Shown: positions 29,426-36,423 of the stretch, one piece after another | Layout: the number at the start of each line of letters is the position of its first letter | How positions within the stretch are numbered: position 1 is the stretch's first letter | NCBI RefSeq assembly: GCF_000020785.1 | Contig: NC_011126.1 | Location: forward strand, 1,426,001 to 1,490,000 | Direction: 5' to 3' | DNA: 64,000 bases | Source: Hydrogenobaculum sp. Y04AAS1 | GTDB lineage: Bacteria; Aquificota; Aquificia; Aquificales; Aquificaceae | Position numbers and translations under genes: made by a program | Notes under the pieces: model-generated | Databases searched by the model: none | Seen by the model: only the letters and a program-made list of their open reading frames with translations | What the model was told of the DNA's origin: nothing

Positions 29426-30432
29426 ACGCTATATACCTTATCCCAATACTCTTTTAGGTATTTGAGTTTTTTCTCTACCCATGCCATATTTTCTATATAC
29501 CATTTTACAGTTTTTTCTATACCTTCTTCAAATGTAGTTTTTGCTTCCCAGCCAAGCTCATTTTTTATCTTTGTAGTATCTAAAGAGTATCTAAAATCAT
29601 GCCCTGGTCTATCCTTTACAAACTCTATAAGATCTTCATTTTTATGTAAAAGTTTTAATATAGTTTTTACCACATCTATGTTTCTTCGTTCTTGATTGCT
29701 ACCTACGTTGTAAATCTCACCAATTTTGCCTTTTTCCATTATCTCAAATATAGCCTCAGCACAATCTGAGACATAAAGCCACTCTCTTACATTCTGCCCA
29801 GTGCCATATACAGGTATCTTTTCGTTGTTTAGGGCCTTTAAGATGACAACAGGTATAAGCTTTTCTGGATATTGCCAAGGACCGTAGTTGTTGGAGGGTC
29901 TAACGGTGATAACTGGAAGCTTGTAGGTTTTATAGTAAGCTCTTCCAAGCATATCAGCAGCTGCTTTTGATGAAGAGTAAGGGGAGTTTGGAACAAGGGG
30001 TGAATCTTCTTTGAACGTTCCCTCTTGCCCAAGTTCTCCATAAACCTCATCTGTGGCTATGTTGATAAATTTATCAACACCTATATCTTTTGCTACATCA
30101 AGAAGCACTTGTGTGCCTTCTACATTTGTCTTTATAAAAGGGCTTGCATCCAATATACTTCTATCCACATGGGATTCTGCTGCAAAATGAACTACAACCT
30201 TTGGCTTTTCAGTTTTAAAAATATGCTCTATAAACTCTTTGTTGGTAATATCTGCTTTGTAGAATGTTATAAACCGTGACAGACTTGTATTGTTTTCTAC
30301 TCCTTTTAGTCTTTCCAAATCCCCAGCATATGTTAGCTTATCTACCACAACAATCTCATATCCTATTCTTACGCCTTCTCTTACAAACTCACTGCCTATA
30401 AAACCAGCTCCACCTGTTACAAGTAATTTCAA
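29422..30432 (-). CDS. rfbB: dTDP-glucose 4,6-dehydratase, copy 1
   Basis: 336 residues. GGAGFIGSEFV (7-17) binds NAD, TDEVYG carries the catalytic acid pair, and YSSSKAAAD provides Tyr and Lys. It converts dTDP-glucose to dTDP-4-keto-6-deoxyglucose. It starts with ATG (or possibly TTG 3 nt earlier) right after rfbC. Compared with the copy at 60038 it has six extra residues around NNTSLSRF and about ten differences in the first 60 residues, with scattered differences after that. It keeps the Asp in RYSLDTTKI that copy 2 has lost. Confidence 0.94.
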   Translation of the reverse strand: MKLLVTGGAGFIGSEFVREGVRIGYEIVVVDKLTYAGDLERLKGVENNTSLSRFITFYKADITNKEFIEHIFKTEKPKVVVHFAAESHVDRSILDASPFIKTNVEGTQVLLDVAKDIGVDKFINIATDEVYGELGQEGTFKEDSPLVPNSPYSSSKAAADMLGRAYYKTYKLPVITVRPSNNYGPWQYPEKLIPVVILKALNNEKIPVYGTGQNVREWLYVSDCAEAIFEIMEKGKIGEIYNVGSNQERRNIDVVKTILKLLHKNEDLIEFVKDRPGHDFRYSLDTTKIKNELGWEAKTTFEEGIEKTVKWYIENMAWVEKKLKYLKEYWDKVYSV

Positions 30433-30435
30433 AAT

Positions 30436-31008
30436 TTATCCTCCGTATAAAAAGTTGTTGTCTGCTTGTTCTAGTGTTGGTAGATTTTTATCTTTATCAG
30501 ATAAAATAACCTCTTTTATATTTTCTAAAGGCCATTTTATGTTTATGGTTTTATCGTTCCATATTATACCTTTGTCGTGTTCTTTTGAATACTCGGCCTC
30601 AGATACTTTGTATATGATCTCAGCTTCTTCTGAAAGGGTCAAAAACCCATGGGCAAAGCCCTTTGGTATAAAAAGCATCAGTTTATTTTCTTCTGAGAGC
30701 TCATACCCTACCCATCTGCCGTAAGTGGGGCTATTTTTTCTTATATCTACAGCCACATCAAATATTTTACCCTTTATACATCTTACAAGCTTTCCTTGAG
30801 CTTCTGGTTCTTTTTGGTAATGAAGGCCCCTTAATACTCCTTTTACAGATTTTGAATGATTATCTTGGATAAAGATATCTGTTATGCCGTTTTTCTCAAA
30901 CTCAGATTTTTTATAGCTTTCTAAGAAAAACCCTCTTTCGTCTTTAAAGACCTTTGGCTTTATCAGTATCACCTCTTTTATATCTGTTCTTATAAACTCA
31001 AAAGGCAT
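30436..31008 (-). CDS. rfbC: dTDP-4-dehydrorhamnose 3,5-epimerase, copy 1
   Basis: 190 residues, cupin-like fold. The motif [18 protein letters not shown] carries the catalytic His, and [15 protein letters not shown] is diagnostic. It epimerises C3 and C5 of the 4-keto sugar. The stop is 3 nt from rfbB, and the start overlaps rfbA by 11 nt. Six residues differ from the second copy at 59462 (for example E69/A, V75/I, R/G in TYG-WVGY). Confidence 0.94.
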   Translation of the reverse strand: MPFEFIRTDIKEVILIKPKVFKDERGFFLESYKKSEFEKNGITDIFIQDNHSKSVKGVLRGLHYQKEPEAQGKLVRCIKGKIFDVAVDIRKNSPTYGRWVGYELSEENKLMLFIPKGFAHGFLTLSEEAEIIYKVSEAEYSKEHDKGIIWNDKTINIKWPLENIKEVILSDKDKNLPTLEQADNNFLYGG

Positions 31009-31882
31009 GATCTTGGGCTATCTCCATCAAGTATTTTCCGTAATCTGTCTTTCTCAAATTGTGTGCTAGTTCTAAAAGTTTTTCTTTTGTGATCCATCCG
31101 TTTTTGTAGGCTATCTCCTCTATACATCCTACCATAAGACCAGTACGCTTTTCTATTGTTGATATAAACTCAGAGGCTTCCATAAAACTATCGTGGGTTC
31201 CAGCATCAAACCAAGCAAAACCCCTTCCTAGTATATAAGCGTATAGCTTATTAGCTTTCAAATAAGCTTCGTTTACAGATGTAATCTCAAGCTCTCCTCT
31301 ATGAGAAGGTTTTATATCTTTTGCTATATAAACTGCATCTTTATCGTATATGTACATACCAACCACTGCATAATTGGATTTTGGATGCTTTGGTTTTTCT
31401 TCTAAAGAGACCACCTTACCATCTTCTGATATTTCTGCTATACCAAAGCGCTCTGGGTCTTTTACATGATAGCAAAATATAGATGCCCCGTTTTCTTTTA
31501 AAATCCTTTCTTTTGCCAAGTTTACAATCTTGGGCAAATCATGTCCAAAGAATATGTTGTCTCCCAAAAGATAAAGCACATAATCATCTTTTATAAAATC
31601 CTTTGCCAGAATAAGCCCTTCTGCTAAGCCCCTTGGTTTTTCTTGAATGATATAAGTTATATTTATACCAACATGAGACCCATCTTTTAACAAGAGTTTA
31701 AAACTCTCCAAATCTTGTGGGTTCACCACAATAGCTATATCCCTTATACCAAGAAGCATCACCAGCGACAGCGGATAATATATCATAGGTTTACTGTATA
31801 TAGGCAAAAGATGCTTGTTTAACACTTCTGTAGTGGGATATAGCCTTGTACCAGAACCCCCAGCCAGTATAATAGCTTTCAT
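30998..31882 (-). CDS. rfbA: Glucose-1-phosphate thymidylyltransferase, copy 1
   Basis: 294 residues. The nucleotidyltransferase signature GGSGTRLYP is followed by [16 protein letters not shown]. It forms dTDP-glucose, the first step toward dTDP-rhamnose. It is identical in protein sequence to the copy at 58588. It is transcribed away from a divergent ABC ATPase across 31 bases that hold overlapping promoters. A TATAAT on this strand lies 8 nt before the ATG, so the operon message is probably leaderless. Confidence 0.95.
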   Translation of the reverse strand: MKAIILAGGSGTRLYPTTEVLNKHLLPIYSKPMIYYPLSLVMLLGIRDIAIVVNPQDLESFKLLLKDGSHVGINITYIIQEKPRGLAEGLILAKDFIKDDYVLYLLGDNIFFGHDLPKIVNLAKERILKENGASIFCYHVKDPERFGIAEISEDGKVVSLEEKPKHPKSNYAVVGMYIYDKDAVYIAKDIKPSHRGELEITSVNEAYLKANKLYAYILGRGFAWFDAGTHDSFMEASEFISTIEKRTGLMVGCIEEIAYKNGWITKEKLLELAHNLRKTDYGKYLMEIAQDHAF

Positions 31883-31913
31883 ATTGATTTATTATATAAT
31901 ATACTTAGTTTTT
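31883..31913. promoter_or_regulatory. Overlapping divergent promoters of rfbA and the ABC ATPase (copy 1)
   Basis: The 31 bases between the two start codons contain the near-palindrome TTATTATATAATATAC. It offers TATAAT on both strands: about 8 nt from the rfbA ATG, and TATACT or TATAAT 8-13 nt from the ABC ATG. The same region recurs at 58557-58587. Confidence 0.55.
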
Positions 31914-32591
31914 ATGCTTTTAAAAGTAGAAAATTTAAACGTATTTTATAAAAATAAACATATTTTAAAAGATGTTAGTTTTGATATAGAAGAAAATGAG
32001 ATATTTTCTATAGTGGGAGAATCTGGTTCTGGTAAATCCACCATTGCAAAAGCTATAATGGGACTTATTGATTATAAAGGGCTTATTGAGTATAAGGGTA
32101 AGGATATATTTATGATATTTCAAGACCCAGGCAATTATTTGGATCCTCTTTTTAACGTATATTCACAGATAAAAATGGTAAAAGAGGCTATAAAAGAAAA
32201 CGCTGGCATAGATGTAGATAAAGCTATAAACCTTGTAGGGCTTGATGTAAATGAGTTAAAGAAAAAATATCCCCATCAGCTTTCAGGGGGTCAAAAGCAA
32301 AGGGTGATGATAGCGATGTCTTTGGCAAGAGGCTCTTCCTTGGTGATAGCCGATGAGCCTACATCTTCTTTAGATGTTTTGATACAAAAAGACGTTTTGT
32401 GCGCTTTTAAGAACATGAAAGATTATTTTAGTTCAATCATCATAACCCATGATATAGATGTGGTTTATTATATAGCGGATAAGGTGATGGTGTTAAAAGA
32501 TGGTATAGTGCAAGAGATATCTAAAAAAGATGAGTTTTTTAAAAGCCCAAAAAGCGAATATGGTAAAAAATTGCTAGAGAGTTTTTATTGA
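31914..32591 (+). CDS. Dpp/Opp-like ABC transporter ATP-binding protein, copy 1
   Basis: 225 residues from ATG 31914; an upstream in-frame start would run back through the rfbA promoter and is not credible. Walker A is GESGSGKST, the signature LSGGQKQR, Walker B VIADEPTSSLD, then an H-loop ITHD. The QDPGNYLDPLF segment is typical of oligopeptide/nickel importer ATPases (DppD/OppD). It lacks the C-terminal extension of those proteins, and no permease or binding protein is nearby. An identical copy is at 57879. Partner unknown. Confidence 0.85.
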   Translation: MLLKVENLNVFYKNKHILKDVSFDIEENEIFSIVGESGSGKSTIAKAIMGLIDYKGLIEYKGKDIFMIFQDPGNYLDPLFNVYSQIKMVKEAIKENAGIDVDKAINLVGLDVNELKKKYPHQLSGGQKQRVMIAMSLARGSSLVIADEPTSSLDVLIQKDVLCAFKNMKDYFSSIIITHDIDVVYYIADKVMVLKDGIVQEISKKDEFFKSPKSEYGKKLLESFY

Positions 32592-32623
32592 TTTTAACAT
32601 AATTATAGCAAGAAGCCCTCACC

Positions 32624-32654
32624 TTGTATAAGTTCACTACATCGTGAACACATA
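32624..32654 (+). repeat. Palindromic repeat unit A (GTTCAC-N6-GTGAAC)
   Basis: TTGTATAA precedes GTTCACTACATCGTGAAC, a perfect 6-bp inverted repeat with a 6-base loop. Related copies lie at 35363-35390, 36363-36394 and, in reverse orientation, at 35793-35824. It sits immediately beyond the 3.2-kb repeat arm. Confidence 0.6.
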
Positions 32655-32810
32655 AACCGTGGTATACTTGTCCCACAAAAAAATTATAACACATTATCAT
32701 AGGACCACCTCGGAATTCTTTATACCATTACCATTAACCGTGGCATACTTGTAAGCTACTTCAGCAGGTGTTCTATAACCTAACAAATAATGAAACCGTG
32801 TTATACTTGT
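32655..32810. repeat. Three copies of a 17-bp motif (AACCGTGnnATACTTGT)
   Basis: Copies at 32655-32671, 32736-32752 and 32794-32810 differ only at the two middle bases (GT, GC, TT). Spacing between starts is 81 and 58 bases, so this is not a regular CRISPR. A similar AAATCGTGATATACTT lies at about 38476. The motif contains a TATACT-like box. Confidence 0.6.
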
Positions 32811-32920
32811 AGGTCTGAAATGCACTGACAGTGCTCTGATGCGATTATTTAAATAAATATTCTTGTCTATAGATGTTTCAATAAGTGAAGTAAGCCCGTT
32901 CCTACATTAAATCAACAGAA
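32697..32920 (-). pseudogene. Transposase C-terminal relic (integrase-core/rve_3 type)
   Basis: Reading this strand gives an open frame containing NNRIRALSVHFRPTSITRFH, then YLLGYRTPAEVAYKYATVN, and ending NSEVVL-stop near 32697. The xLGYRTPAEV block is the hallmark C-terminus of DDE integrase-core transposases (IS3/IS481-like). The catalytic D, D and E blocks are not present upstream, so this is a 3' remnant. It marks an old insertion in the accessory zone. Confidence 0.55.
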
Positions 32921-32989
32921 GATTCTGTCATAAGACACAAAACTATTGACAAGTCTCTTTTGATAACATGTTTAAGTTTAAGGTACATA

Positions 32990-33252
32990 AATATTTTAAC
33001 TCCCCCTTTTACTATAGAAGAGCTAAAAGATTTACCATTCACAGCAAAAGCTATAGAACAGTTAGAACAAGAGGCTACTTTGAAAGGATTAGCTCAGGCC
33101 AAAAAGATAACGTTAAGAGCGCTATCCTTATTAAGTTTAAAGTGCTGCCAAAAGAGCTTGAAGAAAAGATAGAAAGCACAGATGATATAAAAGCTTTGGA
33201 CGAGATGTTTAAGAAGGTTATACTAGCTAGTAAGATTGAAGAGATTTTGTAA
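32990..33252 (+). pseudogene. Frameshifted DUF4351 C-terminal module of an Rpn-type gene
   Basis: The fragment encodes PPFTIEELKDLPFTAKAIEQ in one frame up to LAQAKK, then shifts frame to continue VKSAILIKFKVLPKELEEK and ends IEEIL-stop at 33252. The break is at a run of A: five A here against six in the intact copies. The module matches the C-termini of the genes at 33436, 34494 and 36465. No nuclease domain precedes it. It is a decayed relic unless programmed slippage occurs at the A-run, for which there is no evidence. Confidence 0.75.
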
Positions 33253-33293
33253 GTTAGCCGATTTAGTAATGACTTCTAAAATCTATTAAAATT

Positions 33294-33378
33294 GTTCCAT
33301 ATAAACCATGTGGTTTTTAACAACTCCGCCGATTTCTAAAATGCGATTTTATCGCTCTGTTCCATATAAACCATGTGG
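33294..33378. repeat. 20-bp direct repeat, two copies 65 bp apart
   Basis: GTTCCATATAAACCATGTGG occurs exactly at 33294-33313 and 33359-33378. Between them, 33339-33358 carries (on the minus strand) AGAGCGATAAAATCGCATTT. This matches the hairpin core of the 78-bp array at 35.5 kb. Two copies only. Confidence 0.65.
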
Positions 33379-33435
33379 GCCAAGAAGAAGAAAACGCATC
33401 TTTTAAATACTTTTGATTTGTAGTAAAATAGATCT

Positions 33436-34407
33436 ATGGATATACAGCCTCATGATTCATTTTTTAAGCAGATATTTTCTGATCCTAGGAGAGTAAAGAC
33501 GCTTCTTGATATCTTTGCTAAAGATGTAGCTAAAAGTATACATTCTATAACGCCTGTTAATACAGAAAAGTTTTCTTCTAAATCTCAAAAGTTTATGCTT
33601 GATTTACTTTTTAGCTGCAAGGTAAAAGATCAAGATGCTTACATAAGGATAGTGCTTGAACATAAATCTTATCTTGATAAAGAACTACCTATTCAGCTTT
33701 CATACTACAACGCCGCCATCTGGGAAGAGGCTATAAAAGAAAAAGAATATTATCCTCCTATTATCAATATTGTTTTTTATCATGGAAAAGGAGAGTGGAA
33801 CATACCTACATCTTTACCAGTATTAGAAGACCAGAACTTGGAAAAATACGTATCTAAACTAAATTATATACTTATAGATCTAAACAAAGTATCAGATGAT
33901 GAGCTAATAAATGAAGCCTACATAGATTTTTGCTTTACATCTGCTGTTATTGCAATGAAGCATGTACATGAGAATATAGAAAAGATTAAAGCAGTATTTA
34001 GGCCACTGGTGGAATACGTTCAAATTCATGAAGATGAAGAAGGATATCATTGTTTATTTTTCTCATTTAACTATATTTCATATGTGAAAGGTGATACCAA
34101 AGAGGCAGAAAACGCCTTGAAAGAACTTATAGGAGGTGATAAGAAAGCTATGACACTGATAGAAAAATGGATTATGGAAGGATTGGAAAAAGGTAAGCAA
34201 GAAGGCTTACAAGAAGGATTAGAAAAAGGTAAGCAAGAAGGATTAATTAAGGCTAAAAAAGATGACATTAAGAGTGTTATTCTTATCAAGTTTGGAGTAT
34301 TGCCAAAAGAGCTTGAAGAGAAGATAGAAAGTACAGATGATATACAGATTTTAGATGATATGTTAAAAAGGGTTGCACTGGCTGGCAATATTGAAGAGAT
34401 TTTGTAA
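33436..34407 (+). CDS. Rpn-family nuclease / transposase_31-like protein with DUF4351 C-terminus
   Basis: 323 residues. Residues 1-235 form a PD-(D/E)XK-type domain: PHDSFFKQIFSDP near the start, then Asp56 (FMLDLLF) and Glu75-x-Lys77 (VLEHKSY), the expected catalytic set. After a hinge with repeated GLEKGKQEGLQEGLEKGKQE, the C-terminus is a DUF4351-like module ending IEEIL. Rpn proteins are DNA endonucleases linked to recA-independent recombination and phage defence. A TAAAAT box 6 nt before the ATG suggests leaderless transcription. An in-frame internal Shine-Dalgarno sequence precedes Met239. Confidence 0.85.
   Translation: MDIQPHDSFFKQIFSDPRRVKTLLDIFAKDVAKSIHSITPVNTEKFSSKSQKFMLDLLFSCKVKDQDAYIRIVLEHKSYLDKELPIQLSYYNAAIWEEAIKEKEYYPPIINIVFYHGKGEWNIPTSLPVLEDQNLEKYVSKLNYILIDLNKVSDDELINEAYIDFCFTSAVIAMKHVHENIEKIKAVFRPLVEYVQIHEDEEGYHCLFFSFNYISYVKGDTKEAENALKELIGGDKKAMTLIEKWIMEGLEKGKQEGLQEGLEKGKQEGLIKAKKDDIKSVILIKFGVLPKELEEKIESTDDIQILDDMLKRVALAGNIEEIL
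34131..34152 (+). promoter_or_regulatory. Internal Shine-Dalgarno and ATG inside the first Rpn gene
   Basis: AGGAGGTGAT (34131-34140) is a near-perfect anti-16S complement, 9 nt before an in-frame ATG at 34150. Initiation there would give an 85-residue product made of the hinge repeats and the DUF4351 module only. Confidence 0.5.
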
Positions 34408-34493
34408 GTTAGATAATTTGTTCCCTTAGATTGTGAGCATATAAGCTTACTATATCCTAATCACAATTTAAGCATGTCTTTTATAATATATAA

Positions 34494-35354
34494 ATGGATC
34501 AACAAAACCGTCATCCCCATATAGATATAACCATAAAGAATATAATACTTCCTCTTTTGGAAAGTAAGCTAATGAGAGATATAATAGGTATAAAATATAA
34601 GCGGGAGTTAGACTCGGTGTTTAAAACAACAAAAGAAAGAAGAGTGGATCTTCTTCTTGAGTTAGAAGATGATTCTATTCTTCATATAGAATTCCAGACA
34701 ACAAACGATAAGACCATGCTTTATAGGATGTTTGAGTACTATAGCCTCATCAAAATGGAATACAAAGAAAAGACTATACACCAAAAGCTTATATATCTTG
34801 GTGAAGACAAATGCAACATGAAAAACACTTTAAAAGATTCAAAGCTTTATTACGAATATGAGCTGATAGACCTAAAAGATTTTCAATGTGATGATCTGTT
34901 GGAATCTGATAATATGGCAGATATAACCTTTGCATTTTTGTGCAACGTGAGAAATAGAGAAAAGCTATTTCATAAAGCTCTATCCAAATTAAGAAAATTA
35001 CCAGAGCAAGAAAGATCTGAATGGACTGGAAAGATATTGACATTGTTAAAGGTAAGACCTAAATTAAGAGAAGGATTTAAAATATTGCTTAAGGAGGAGC
35101 CTATGTTAGAGATACCACCTTTTACTATAGAAGAGCTAAAAGATTTACCATTCACAGCAAAAGCTATAGAGCAGTTAGAGCAAGAGGCTACTCTTAAAAC
35201 CAAAAAAGATGACATTAAGAGTGTTATTCTTATCAAGTTTGGAGTATTGCCAAAAGAGCTTGAAGAGAAGATAGAAAGTACAGATGATATACAGGCTTTA
35301 GACGAGATGTTTAAAAAGGTTATACTGGCTGGCAAAATTGAAGAGATTTTGTAA
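34494..35354 (+). CDS. Second Rpn-type PD-(D/E)XK protein with DUF4351 C-terminus
   Basis: 286 residues. The N-terminal nuclease-like domain differs from its neighbour: Asp52 (RRVDLLLEL) and Glu66-x-Gln68 (HIEFQTT), a DExQ variant common in this superfamily. The middle part (LSKLRKLPEQERSEWTGKIL) precedes TIEELKDLPFTAKAIEQ and a DUF4351 module ending IEEIL. Promoter TATAAT (34482-34487) ends 6 nt before the ATG. An internal AAGGAGGAGCCT is followed by in-frame ATG 35103. The last 359 bases are duplicated at 36424-36806. Nuclease activity is inferred. Confidence 0.82.
   Translation: MDQQNRHPHIDITIKNIILPLLESKLMRDIIGIKYKRELDSVFKTTKERRVDLLLELEDDSILHIEFQTTNDKTMLYRMFEYYSLIKMEYKEKTIHQKLIYLGEDKCNMKNTLKDSKLYYEYELIDLKDFQCDDLLESDNMADITFAFLCNVRNREKLFHKALSKLRKLPEQERSEWTGKILTLLKVRPKLREGFKILLKEEPMLEIPPFTIEELKDLPFTAKAIEQLEQEATLKTKKDDIKSVILIKFGVLPKELEEKIESTDDIQALDEMFKKVILAGKIEEIL
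35091..35105 (+). promoter_or_regulatory. Internal Shine-Dalgarno and ATG inside the second Rpn gene
   Basis: AAGGAGGAGCCT directly precedes in-frame ATG 35103. It would produce an 83-residue C-terminal protein beginning MLEIPPFTIEELKDLPF. The same arrangement is retained in the free-standing fragment at 36531. Confidence 0.55.
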
Positions 35355-35362
35355 GCTCATAT

Positions 35363-35390
35363 ATATAAGTTAAGATAGACTGTGAACAGA
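35363..35390 (+). repeat. Palindromic repeat unit B (degenerate)
   Basis: TATAAGTTAAGATAGACTGT followed by GAACAGA is a diverged copy of the unit at 32624. It begins 9 nt after the stop of the second Rpn gene. Confidence 0.45.
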
Positions 35391-35789
35391 GTGCGTGAGC
35401 ACGTTTCAAATGCCCGTCTTCTTAACAGACACTTATTATACGATGTAAAAAATGCTTCCAGCACACTAGAGCGATGCAATCGTATTTCAACTCTAAGGAA
35501 CATTCACAGCCTCTCAATAGCTCAGAAAACGGCTATGAGCACACTAGAGCGATGCAATCGCGTTTCGATGCTAAGGAACAGGCGTTACCATGTCAAAGCT
35601 AAGAGAACGGCGCAAGGCACACTAGAGCGATGGTATCGCATTTCGACTCTAAGGAACAGGCAAAGCATCTCAAGAGCTCAGAGAACGGCGCAAGGCACAC
35701 TAGAGCGATGCAATCGCGTTTCGAATTTAAGGAACATTCACATGCACTCAATAGCTCAGAGAAATGCTTACAGCACACTACCTTGTTAA
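35382..35789 (+). CDS. Possible 26-residue-repeat protein encoded by the 78-bp array (doubtful)
   Basis: A GTG-started frame of 135 codons crosses the array and encodes four repeats of the type STLERCNRISTLRNIHSLSI-AQKTAM, ending STLPC-stop. It is very basic, with Arg spaced regularly. Against coding: no Shine-Dalgarno sequence, no near -10 box, a GTG start, and Arg codons CGA/CGC where nearby genes use AGA/AGG. The same DNA hairpin also occurs in non-coding sequence at 33339-33358. I think the array is more likely a DNA or RNA structural repeat. Confidence 0.25.
   Translation: MNRVREHVSNARLLNRHLLYDVKNASSTLERCNRISTLRNIHSLSIAQKTAMSTLERCNRVSMLRNRRYHVKAKRTAQGTLERWYRISTLRNRQSISRAQRTAQGTLERCNRVSNLRNIHMHSIAQRNAYSTLPC
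35460..35787 (+). repeat. 78-bp tandem repeat array (four units plus a partial)
   Basis: Units begin at about 35460, 35538, 35616 and 35694, with a partial fifth at 35772; the period is exactly 78 bases. Each unit opens with CACTAGAGCGAT and carries the hairpin GCGAT-nnn-ATCGC followed by TTTC and a TAAGGAAC block, then a variable stretch and an (A)GCTCAGAGAAC block. Because 78 is divisible by three, one frame stays open across the array. Divergence between units is 10-25% and is highest in the middle of the unit. Confidence 0.9.
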
Positions 35790-35792
35790 AAG

Positions 35793-35824
35793 TATGTGTT
35801 CATGATGTAGTGAACTTGTATACA
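35793..35824 (-). repeat. Palindromic repeat unit C (inverted copy of unit A)
   Basis: On this strand the sequence reads AAGTTCACTACATC-A-TGAACACATA, one base different from the core of the unit at 32624-32654 but in the opposite orientation. The two therefore bracket about 3.2 kb of Rpn and repeat-array DNA as inverted copies. Confidence 0.6.
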
Positions 35825-35852
35825 TTGACAATCTAAATTTATTTTATAAAAT
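35825..35852 (+). promoter_or_regulatory. Promoter of the toxin-antitoxin operon
   Basis: TTGACA (35825-35830) is followed after 16 nt by TAAAAT (35847-35852). Then comes AAGGAGG just before the antitoxin start. The -35 matches the consensus exactly, the best match I noticed in the window. Confidence 0.6.
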
Positions 35853-35876
35853 TAATATTAATAGAAGGAGGCATGT

Positions 35877-36077
35877 ATGAAAACTAAGTATCCAATTAGA
35901 GATTCAACAGACGAAACAAAAAGCAAGAAGGAGACTTTATATCTTCTTAGTATTCCTGGTATGAAAGAGAAAATTATAGAAGGCTCAAAAACGCCCATAG
36001 AAGAATGTGAAGACATAGATGATATCAACTGGGAAGAAATAGCAAAAGAAGCTAACAATCAAGTCAACCATATCTAA
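35877..36077 (+). CDS. Putative antitoxin of a RelE/YoeB-like pair
   Basis: 66 residues, acidic at the C-terminus (TPIEECEDIDDINWEEIAKE) and basic near residues 15-22. A second ATG 4 nt upstream is out of frame. It lies 31 nt before a RelE/YoeB-like toxin gene, has its own consensus promoter and a strong AAGGAGG, and is the right size for an antitoxin. I cannot place it in a named DNA-binding family (no clear AbrB, RHH or Phd motif), so the call rests mainly on position. Confidence 0.6.
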   Translation: MKTKYPIRDSTDETKSKKETLYLLSIPGMKEKIIEGSKTPIEECEDIDDINWEEIAKEANNQVNHI

Positions 36078-36108
36078 ATTTTTCAAAATAGGAAGATAAA
36101 CGGTTTAA

Positions 36109-36360
36109 GTGTGGAAAGTTGTAATTACTAAGCAAGCTAAGAAAGACTTAGTGAATATATACCGCGCCGGTTTGAAATCTAAATTCGAAAAATTAGTAGA
36201 AGAAATCAAAAAAGATCCATATACTTCTCAGTGTGAAAAGCTTATTGGAGATTTAGAAGGTTATTACTCATGTCGCATAAATAGAAAACATCGTTTAGTC
36301 TACGAAATTGATGATGAACAAAAAATTGTAAAGATAGTAAGTGTATGGAATCACTATTAG
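36109..36360 (+). CDS. RelE/ParE-superfamily toxin (YoeB/Txe-like)
   Basis: 83 residues. KLIGDLEGYYSCRINRKHRL followed by VYEI and the C-terminal VSVWNHY match the YoeB/Txe group, where the conserved Arg-x-x-x-x-H-R-L-V-Y block and terminal HY are part of the ribosome-dependent mRNase active site. It starts with GTG after AGGAAG. The catalytic-type residues (R in SCRIN, H in KHRL, H-Y at the end) are all present, so the toxin looks intact. Confidence 0.8.
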   Translation: MWKVVITKQAKKDLVNIYRAGLKSKFEKLVEEIKKDPYTSQCEKLIGDLEGYYSCRINRKHRLVYEIDDEQKIVKIVSVWNHY

Positions 36361-36362
36361 TA

Positions 36363-36394
36363 TTGTATAAGTTCAGATAGAGCGTGAATACATG
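36363..36394 (+). repeat. Palindromic repeat unit D (degenerate)
   Basis: TTGTATAAGTTCAGATAGAG followed by CGTGAATACATG, a diverged copy of the unit at 32624. It lies directly after the toxin stop and before the duplicated DUF4351 fragment. Confidence 0.5.
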
Positions 36395-36423
36395 CCTCAC
36401 AAATTAAGCCCGTCTTTAAGGAG

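Larger units (their letters stand above)
29392..32600. repeat. Left arm of a 3.2-kb inverted repeat (rfbB-rfbC-rfbA-ABC copy 1)
   Basis: This segment reappears in reverse orientation at 57870-61060. I fixed the outer edge inside rfbD after GGACAGC, where the copies diverge at the next base. The inner edge is after the ABC gene at ATTTTAACAT (32591-32600). The arms differ by 18 bp because of an in-frame indel in rfbB. The ABC and RfbA proteins are identical in both copies, while RfbC and RfbB differ. Confidence 0.9.

Noticed and set aside
31815-31913. N-terminal extension of the ABC ATPase
   Set aside because: The added residues are the reverse complement of the rfbA 5' end and the shared promoter. 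The ABC family begins at MLLKVENL (31914).
32655-32810. CRISPR array from the 17-bp motif
   Set aside because: Spacing is irregular (81 and 58 bases), the motif is short and variable at two positions, and the intervening DNA includes a recognisable transposase remnant.
34433-34474. Operator upstream of the second Rpn gene (ATTGTGA ... TCACAAT)
   Set aside because: The 7-bp arms are 25 bases apart and could be chance in AT-rich DNA; I found no second occurrence.
35382-35460. Start of a genuine repeat-protein gene
   Set aside because: GTG start without a Shine-Dalgarno sequence or near -10 box, and Arg codon use unlike neighbouring genes; listed only with low confidence.
35460-35787. CRISPR array
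   Set aside because: The 78-bp units are similar over their whole length; there are no unique spacers between short identical repeats, and no cas gene is nearby.
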